Source of the DNA: JAAXGI01 sp963579625
GTDB taxonomy: Bacteria > Gemmatimonadota > Gemmatimonadetes > Longimicrobiales > Gaopeijiaceae
Length of the DNA: 45,457 nucleotides
Direction of reading: 5' to 3'
Assembly (NCBI GenBank): GCA_963579625.1
Contig: CAUZHN010000015.1
Location: forward strand, 1 to 45,457
The notes under the pieces were generated by a model. The model worked only from the letters and a program-made list of their open reading frames with translations, had not been told where the DNA came from and made no database searches. The position numbers and the translations under genes are program-made. This document shows, in pieces, positions 40,958-45,457 of the stretch (position 1 is its first letter; every line of letters starts with the position of its first letter).

Positions 40958-41628
40958 TCAAGGCTCTCCCTTTCATTGTATACCTCACGTGATTTCTGGA
41001 CCGAATCGAGTAGGACCCCCGATTCATGTTGGTAGACCCATACGATCCGCTGGATCGCCGTGAGGATCGCTGTAATGGCTAAGACAATAAGGATCACCTT
41101 CAACACCAGTCCCTGCCACATCAGCCCGGTTAACAGGCATCCCCCGCCGAGGAGGACGACACGCTCAGCTCGCTGCATTAGACCCACCGAACAATCGAGG
41201 CCAAGCGCCTCAGCTTTCGCTCTCGTATAGCTGACCATCAGGGATCCCCCCATGGCCAGCGCAATCACATAAACCATCCAGACGTCGGCAAGGTCCCTTC
41301 CGTACTGGTTGTACAGCGAAAGCAAGCCAAGAAAGACGACAATCTCGCTGATACGGTCAAGTGTCGAGTCGTAGAACGATCCAAACTTTGACGCGAGTTC
41401 GCTCGCTCGGGCCACCTGCCCGTCGAAGATGTCGACGATCCCTCCAAGCAATACGAACAGGCCGGCCCAGCGGACGTGATCAAAGTGGAAGAGTACTCCG
41501 GCCGTCACCGTCACCCCGAAACCCACTGTCGTAACTGCGTTTGGATGCACCCGCCATCGAACCATCGCCTTGACTATTGGATTGATCAGCCGGTAAACCA
41601 CATCCTTGAAAATCTTGAGGGACGGCAT
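40954..41628 (-). CDS. CDP-alcohol phosphatidyltransferase, probable phosphatidylinositol-phosphate synthase
   Basis: 224 residues, five or six membrane helices. The family signature D-x2-D-G-x2-A-R-x8-G-x3-D-x3-D is complete: Asp66, Asp69, Gly70, Ala73, Arg74, Gly83, Asp87, Asp91 (DIFDGQVARASELASKFGSF, then DSTLD). Such enzymes join CDP-diacylglycerol to an alcohol at the inner membrane. Coupling to ino1 by a four-base overlap points to inositol phosphate as acceptor, as in actinobacterial PIP synthase. The acceptor is inferred from the neighbour, not from the sequence; glycerol phosphate remains possible. Confidence 0.85.
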   Translation of the reverse strand: MPSLKIFKDVVYRLINPIVKAMVRWRVHPNAVTTVGFGVTVTAGVLFHFDHVRWAGLFVLLGGIVDIFDGQVARASELASKFGSFYDSTLDRISEIVVFLGLLSLYNQYGRDLADVWMVYVIALAMGGSLMVSYTRAKAEALGLDCSVGLMQRAERVVLLGGGCLLTGLMWQGLVLKVILIVLAITAILTAIQRIVWVYQHESGVLLDSVQKSREVYNERESLE

Positions 41629-41640
41629 GTACAGCTCCGA

Positions 41641-42000
41641 TCAGGACGGGAGGATGATCCGGCTTGACGCCCCTTCTTGGATCCCCTTCGCGATGATGTC
41701 GTTCACGCGCTGAAGGACCTTGTCGAAGTTGGTTTGGGAGGCCACAAGTCGCTGATACGCAGACCTGACCTGGAGGTCCTCAGCAAGACTTTCGTATTTT
41801 TTACGTGACGTCTCATCTGGTTCCTTCCCACTCCGCAACCGAACCACAAGCTCGGACTCGATCTTCTCCAGCTTGTTTTTCAGCTCAACCAACTCGCGAT
41901 CGTCATCCACTGCTGCTGCAGCCTGCTTCAGAGCCTGATACTCGTCCGTGCGGCCCAGGTTCTGCCCCAAATTCTTCGCCATTGCATCGATGCTAGACAT
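41641..42000 (-). CDS. YlbF-family regulator-like protein
   Basis: 119 residues, almost wholly helical. The pattern LGRTDEYQALKQAAAAVDDDRELVELKNKLEKIE, then a long helix and LVASQTNFDKVLQRVNDIIAKGIQEG matches the YlbF/YmcA (Com_YlbF) family. In Bacillus members of this family form a complex that influences RNase Y and competence; that role is not established here. It starts one base after the prmC stop and precedes the phosphatidyltransferase by 12 bases, so it is part of the prfA operon. Cytosolic. Confidence 0.85.
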   Translation of the reverse strand: MSSIDAMAKNLGQNLGRTDEYQALKQAAAAVDDDRELVELKNKLEKIESELVVRLRSGKEPDETSRKKYESLAEDLQVRSAYQRLVASQTNFDKVLQRVNDIIAKGIQEGASSRIILPS

Positions 42001-42001
42001 C

Positions 42002-43000
42002 TTACTGAGACCTCACAGTCAGGCTGATTCTGTCATCACGAGCTTCTCCCGCGACGATCCTATCGAGACCGGACTGGCCCTCACCCCACCAGGTGGCAAG
42101 CACCAGTCGCTCAACCCGACTGAGGTCTCGCAAAACCACCGGAGGATCGAACCCGACCGTGCTGCGAATCCGCTCTGTGACGACGGGAGCCTGGCCCGCC
42201 CCGACCTCAAGGGCGAGAAGCCCTCCTTTCGTCAGGGCAGTCGGTGCTCGGGACACGAGATCGTTAAGCACCGCGAGTCCTCCCTCCGCCGCAACGAGCG
42301 CAGAACGCGGTTCCCAGACCCGTACCTCAGCCTCCAGGCTCTCGAAGTCCTCCTCCGTAACATACGGAGGATTGGAAACCAATACGTGAAATTGCTCACC
42401 GGGGCGCAGCGGATCGAGGGACTCGCCAATGCGAAACTCGACCTTTCCTTCTAACCCATGAACTCGCGCGTTCGCTTGCGCAACCTCCACCGCTCCAGCA
42501 GACGAATCAGTCGCGACCACAAGGCAAAAGGGTCCCTCATGAGCGAGCGATAGTGCAATCGCTCCGCTTCCAGTACCCACGTCAAGTGCCCGAAGGCTCT
42601 GCCGACCCCATCCCCCAACTTGCTCCAGTATGGCTTCCACCAATTCTTCGGTTTCCGGACGTGGGATGAGCACCCTGGAATCAGTCAGCAACTCCAAGTC
42701 CCGAAACGAGGTTCGTCCGAGAATATACTGGAGCGGCTTCCGCCGTGCTCGCTCGCGGAGGAGCGGCTTGAACCGGGCGAGTTCATCCGGCGGTACGGGC
42801 CGGTCGAAGTCGAGATAGAGCTGAAGCCGATCCACGCCGAGTGTATGGGCGAGAAGGTGCTCGACATCCAGCCTCGCCCCTGCAATCCCTTTTTCCTCCA
42901 GATACCCCGCACTCCAAGTGACCAAGTGTAGAACAGTCCAGGGCATCCCATCTGGTGGCGGATCAGACCAGAGGGACGGTCCCGAACGGGTGTGGCTCAC
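42002..43000 (-). CDS. prmC: Release factor N5-glutamine methyltransferase
   Basis: 332 residues. PrmC methylates the Gln of the GGQ motif in class-1 release factors, raising termination efficiency. An N-terminal helical domain is followed by the SAM core: ALDVGTGSGAIALSLA (139-152) and the catalytic NPPY at 210-213 (VLVSNPPYVTEED). The GTG start overlaps the prfA stop by four bases, the classical prfA-prmC order. The first 20 residues are longer than usual and may be trimmed if an internal start is used. Confidence 0.95.
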   Translation of the reverse strand: MSHTRSGPSLWSDPPPDGMPWTVLHLVTWSAGYLEEKGIAGARLDVEHLLAHTLGVDRLQLYLDFDRPVPPDELARFKPLLRERARRKPLQYILGRTSFRDLELLTDSRVLIPRPETEELVEAILEQVGGWGRQSLRALDVGTGSGAIALSLAHEGPFCLVVATDSSAGAVEVAQANARVHGLEGKVEFRIGESLDPLRPGEQFHVLVSNPPYVTEEDFESLEAEVRVWEPRSALVAAEGGLAVLNDLVSRAPTALTKGGLLALEVGAGQAPVVTERIRSTVGFDPPVVLRDLSRVERLVLATWWGEGQSGLDRIVAGEARDDRISLTVRSQ

Positions 43001-44091
43001 ACATCCTCCAAAAAACGCTCTTCCTCATAAGCTAGCTGCAGGGCCTGAAGCAACTCCATTAGCTCGCCATCCAAAACCGCCTCCATCTTATGGAGGGTGA
43101 GGGAGATCCGGTGATCACTGATGCGGTTCTGAGGGAAGTTATATGTTCTGATTTTTGCCGACCGGTCACCTGTCCCGACCTGCGCCTTCCGCTCCCGTGC
43201 TCGCTCAGCCTCACTCTCCGCAATCTTGTGGGCAAGTAGCCGGCTGCGGAGCACCTTCAGCGCCTTCCCCTTGTTCTTGTGCTGAGACTTCTCATCCTGG
43301 CAACTCACTACGAGCCCCGTCGGAAGGTGGGTAATGCGGACTGCAGAGTCTGTTGTGTTCACAGATTGTCCCCCGGGCCCCGAAGACCGGAAGACGTCGA
43401 TACGAAGTTCCCCGAGATCGATCTTGATATCTACCTCCTCAGCCTCCGGCAGCACTGCCACCGTTGCAGCAGAGGTGTGAATCCTCCCCTGGCTTTCGGT
43501 TTCAGGGACCCTCTGTACCCTGTGCACACCGGACTCGAACCGAAGCATCCCATAAGCACCCGATCCACGAACGACAATGATCGCTTCCTTCACCGACCCG
43601 CGAATGCCCTCAGAGAGATCCAGAAGCTCAACGCTGAAGCCTTGTCGCTCAGCGAACCTCTGGTACATCCTAAGTAATTCGGCGGCGAAGAGACCGGCCT
43701 CGTCTCCCCCTGTGCCCGCTCTGACCTCAACTACCGCGTCCCGTTTCTGTAGGGGGTCTTCGGGGATGAGCAGACGCCGGGCCGTACCCGTAAGTTCCTC
43801 GATCCGGCGTCCCAGAAACTCCGCCTCCTCCCTGGCCAGTGCACGGAGATCCTCATCCCCCTGACTTTGAGCCAGCTCCCGAGCACCTTCCAGTTCGTGA
43901 ATTGCCTCCCCTAGCTCACCAGCTAATTTTGCAACGGGCTCCAGCTGAGCGTGTTCCCGACCGAGTTCTCTCAGGAGTCCCAGATCACTGACCGCTTCAG
44001 GATCGGCGAGCCGCAGGTTCACAGCCTCAAGCCGAAGCACGGCGTCCTTGAGACGCTTGACCAATCTCTCATCTACTAACACGACCTTCAT
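42997..44091 (-). CDS. prfA: Peptide chain release factor 1
   Basis: 364 residues, normal for RF1. It recognises UAA and UAG and triggers peptide release. GGQ is at 240-242 (SSGPGGQSVNTTDSA). The codon-recognition loop reads VQRVPETESQGRIHTS; the tripeptide is P-E-T (196-198), of the PxT type of RF1 and not the SPF type of RF2. VEVRAGTGGDEAGLFAAELL and the C-terminal helix are typical. The gene follows rpmE by 70 bases and leads the prfA-prmC-ylbF-like-pgs-ino1 run. Confidence 0.97.
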   Translation of the reverse strand: MKVVLVDERLVKRLKDAVLRLEAVNLRLADPEAVSDLGLLRELGREHAQLEPVAKLAGELGEAIHELEGARELAQSQGDEDLRALAREEAEFLGRRIEELTGTARRLLIPEDPLQKRDAVVEVRAGTGGDEAGLFAAELLRMYQRFAERQGFSVELLDLSEGIRGSVKEAIIVVRGSGAYGMLRFESGVHRVQRVPETESQGRIHTSAATVAVLPEAEEVDIKIDLGELRIDVFRSSGPGGQSVNTTDSAVRITHLPTGLVVSCQDEKSQHKNKGKALKVLRSRLLAHKIAESEAERARERKAQVGTGDRSAKIRTYNFPQNRISDHRISLTLHKMEAVLDGELMELLQALQLAYEEERFLEDV

Positions 44092-44161
44092 CGAGGAACC
44101 GGAGGGAAGGGAAGGAGAAAAGAGGGAGGGGGCAACGAAAACGACTTTCCTACCTCCGACG

Positions 44162-44371
44162 TCACGACCCGTCGTTCTGCTTGTACTTCCGGTTGAATCG
44201 CTCGACGCGGCCGGCGGTGTCTACAAGCTTCTGTTTCCCTGTATAGAACGGATGGCAGACAGCGCAGATTTCAACGCTTAGTCGATCCTTCGTAGACTGT
44301 GTCTCAACGATGTTCCCGCAGGAGCAGACGATCTGGGCCGCCCGATACTCGGGATGTATTCCCTGCTTCAT
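44162..44371 (-). CDS. rpmE: 50S ribosomal protein L31
   Basis: 69 residues from ATG 44371, with GGAGAAG upstream; earlier in-frame starts are out of family. The zinc-binding form of L31: CSCGN (Cys16, Cys18) and CAVCHPFYTGKQK (Cys36, Cys39). The sequence MKQGIHPEYRAAQIVC is typical. L31 bridges the subunits near the 5S region. It is the first gene after a good promoter at 44440-44468, probably leading the prfA operon; rpmE-prfA is a common order. Confidence 0.96.
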   Translation of the reverse strand: MKQGIHPEYRAAQIVCSCGNIVETQSTKDRLSVEICAVCHPFYTGKQKLVDTAGRVERFNRKYKQNDGS

Positions 44372-44439
44372 GACACTTCTCCAGACGACAGAACACACGG
44401 CGAAACTTGTCTAGCCCCGCCATTGATAACAAACATCTA

Positions 44440-44468
44440 AATATAGAAACCACGTCAAAAGGCTTCAA
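44440..44468 (-). promoter_or_regulatory. Sigma-70-type promoter of rpmE-prfA
   Basis: On the minus strand TTGAAG (44468-44463) is separated by 17 bases from TATATT (44445-44440), near-consensus boxes at ideal spacing in an A/T-rich setting. Transcription would begin at about 44433, some 60 bases ahead of the rpmE start. It lies between the lnt stop (44497) and rpmE, so the downstream operon can be expressed independently. Confidence 0.7.
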
Positions 44469-44496
44469 CCCGGACCCTCAACCGTACCGGGACCAA

Positions 44497-45456
44497 TCAT
44501 CTGAAAGCACCCCACACGTGCGATGGCCTAGAGGGTCGCTCCATCCCTGTTCGCTTGCTTCTGGGAAACAGGAGAATAACAAGAAACAAAAGACCCGCGA
44601 ATACCCCTGCATCCCCGTAGAGCACATAGCCTGTCATAATCGGGGAAACCAACGGCAATACAGTGCTCATTCCCTCTTCTCCCACGGGACGTATCACTGA
44701 GATGCGACCATCAGGATCAATCCCCAACAGTTCACCTCCGAGCGACGATCGCACGGCGCCCATGCGAGTCTCCACCACCCTAAGGATCAGATGGGCTCGA
44801 TGTTGTGCGTGAGCAGCCGACTCTATCCCGAAGAGCGAGGGCCTAAACCAACCGTCATTTGTGGGGTTCACCAGTAGCTCCGCACCGTCTTTTCTGAGCC
44901 TCCGCACATCCCTTCCAAACGCCGCCTCGAAGCATATCGCCACACCCAGGCTAAGGCCCCCGATTTGGAGAATGCCCCTCCGCGGACCGGGAAGCAGACC
45001 AGGATATTCCACGCCGGGGACCAGACGGATCTTGCTGTGGACGAGACGGGTGGCACCATCAGGCTCGACAAGCATAATAGCGTTATGAGGCACCTCAGAG
45101 TTATTTCTTTTCGAAATGTTATCGTCGAAAACATGTGCGCCGACAAGGATGGGCAAATCCAAATCACGGGCGATGCCCCGCATTTGATTTTCGACTCCCG
45201 TATTCCAACTCTCGTAAAACGGAGCCTCCGGGAGAATGGCTATCACGGGGCGTTCAGCCCCAACAGCCGCTATGGTTCCCCCTAAGTCTTGGCTGAAGGG
45301 GGCCAGGATTCTGACCAACGCCTCGGCCGCCCTCTGGTCACGAAGGGCTGGCTCTATCAGCGCGTTGCGCGGGACATCAATCTGGGCTACCAGCACTGGA
45401 GGGAGCCTACTCATAGGAAGACTCCGGTCCCGGACTACCCCGACAACAGCTGGCCC
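44497..45456 (-). CDS. lnt: Apolipoprotein N-acyltransferase, C-terminal part (gene runs off the right edge)
   Basis: About 319 residues of the C-terminal end are visible; the frame is open to the window edge, so an ATG at 45414 is probably internal. The nitrilase-like domain has LPEAPFYESW (catalytic Glu), HSKIRLVPGVEYPG (catalytic Lys) and GVAICFEAAFG (catalytic Cys), in the order of Lnt. A final membrane helix (LYGDAGVFAGLLFLVILLF) follows. Lnt adds the third acyl chain to lipoproteins at the inner membrane, an activity of diderm bacteria, which fits the lipoprotein candidates at the left end. About 125 bases later comes rpmE. NPTNDGWF is a conserved block. Confidence 0.92.
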   Translation of the reverse strand, partial: GPAVVGVVRDRSLPMSRLPPVLVAQIDVPRNALIEPALRDQRAAEALVRILAPFSQDLGGTIAAVGAERPVIAILPEAPFYESWNTGVENQMRGIARDLDLPILVGAHVFDDNISKRNNSEVPHNAIMLVEPDGATRLVHSKIRLVPGVEYPGLLPGPRRGILQIGGLSLGVAICFEAAFGRDVRRLRKDGAELLVNPTNDGWFRPSLFGIESAAHAQHRAHLILRVVETRMGAVRSSLGGELLGIDPDGRISVIRPVGEEGMSTVLPLVSPIMTGYVLYGDAGVFAGLLFLVILLFPRSKRTGMERPSRPSHVWGAFR

Positions 45457-45457
45457 T

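Noticed and set aside
44469..44497. Possible hairpin after lnt (CCCGG ... CCGGG)
   Set aside because: Five base pairs with a 13-base loop and no T-tract; too weak for a terminator.
1..45457. CRISPR arrays, insertion sequences, prophage or integrative elements
   Set aside because: No regularly spaced repeats, transposase, integrase or phage structural motifs were recognised on either strand.

Overview
The window is about 45 kb of a moderately GC-rich bacterial chromosome. It falls into two strand blocks. Bases 1-7251 hold seven plus-strand genes, most of them for exported proteins. Bases 7945-45457 are transcribed almost entirely from the minus strand and carry mainly conserved housekeeping genes. 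The two blocks converge on a decayed stretch at about 7.25-7.94 kb. Family content suggests a diderm, most likely Gemmatimonadota: apolipoprotein N-acyltransferase, a Tat-exported lipoprotein, a Minf_1886-family protein, a SpoIIE/RsbW/STAS switch, and a DnaQ-type remnant whose flanks resemble what I remember from that phylum. This placement is an inference from memory of gene families, with no 16S or marker search behind it.

Plus-strand block (1-7251): an alpha/beta hydrolase C-terminus, a secreted esterase-like hydrolase, a Tat-exported FAD oxidoreductase of the D-amino-acid oxidase family, gamma-glutamyltranspeptidase 13 bases further on, a small lipoprotein, an NHL-repeat beta-propeller and an MscS-type channel. 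The oxidoreductase is the most unusual protein here: the FAD-binding segment that ends ordinary D-amino-acid oxidases stands at its N-terminus, ahead of the Rossmann motif.

Minus-strand block, read in the direction of transcription from the right end: lnt (partial); a good sigma-70 promoter; rpmE, prfA, prmC, a YlbF-family gene, a CDP-alcohol phosphatidyltransferase and ino1 (together a probable inositol-lipid route); tmk and an S41 protease. After about 0.7 kb without a clear gene come obgE, hemW, hrcA and dnaJ, ending in a strong terminator. Next are a HIT-family gene, yqeY, an unannotated 41-codon gene, dnaG, a coiled-coil/zinc-ribbon gene, recJ, rsmD and coaD. A partner-switching regulator set follows (STAS antagonist, RsbW-like kinase, GAF-SpoIIE phosphatase), then rsmA, and rex with a near-perfect Rex operator in front of it. 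Downstream of rex are a DnaQ-like exonuclease gene that has lost its middle, a metallo-beta-lactamase-fold hydrolase, glyA, a Minf_1886 gene, a tiny zinc ribbon, nnr, thiL, plsC, eno, an FtsB/DivIC-like gene, and tRNA-Met with its own promoter and terminator. The block closes with a Na/Pi cotransporter, a PhoU-like protein and a membrane-anchored FMN glutamate-synthase-type protein.

Genes in the minus block are tightly packed. At least ten neighbours overlap by four bases (ATGA or GTGA), which implies long translationally coupled operons. I see no CRISPR array, insertion sequence, prophage or rRNA. The candidates for novelty are the permuted oxidase and its pairing with gamma-glutamyltranspeptidase, the small gene between yqeY and dnaG, the gutted exonuclease kept in frame inside the rex operon, and the minus-strand frame with an internal TGA at 7.3-7.9 kb.
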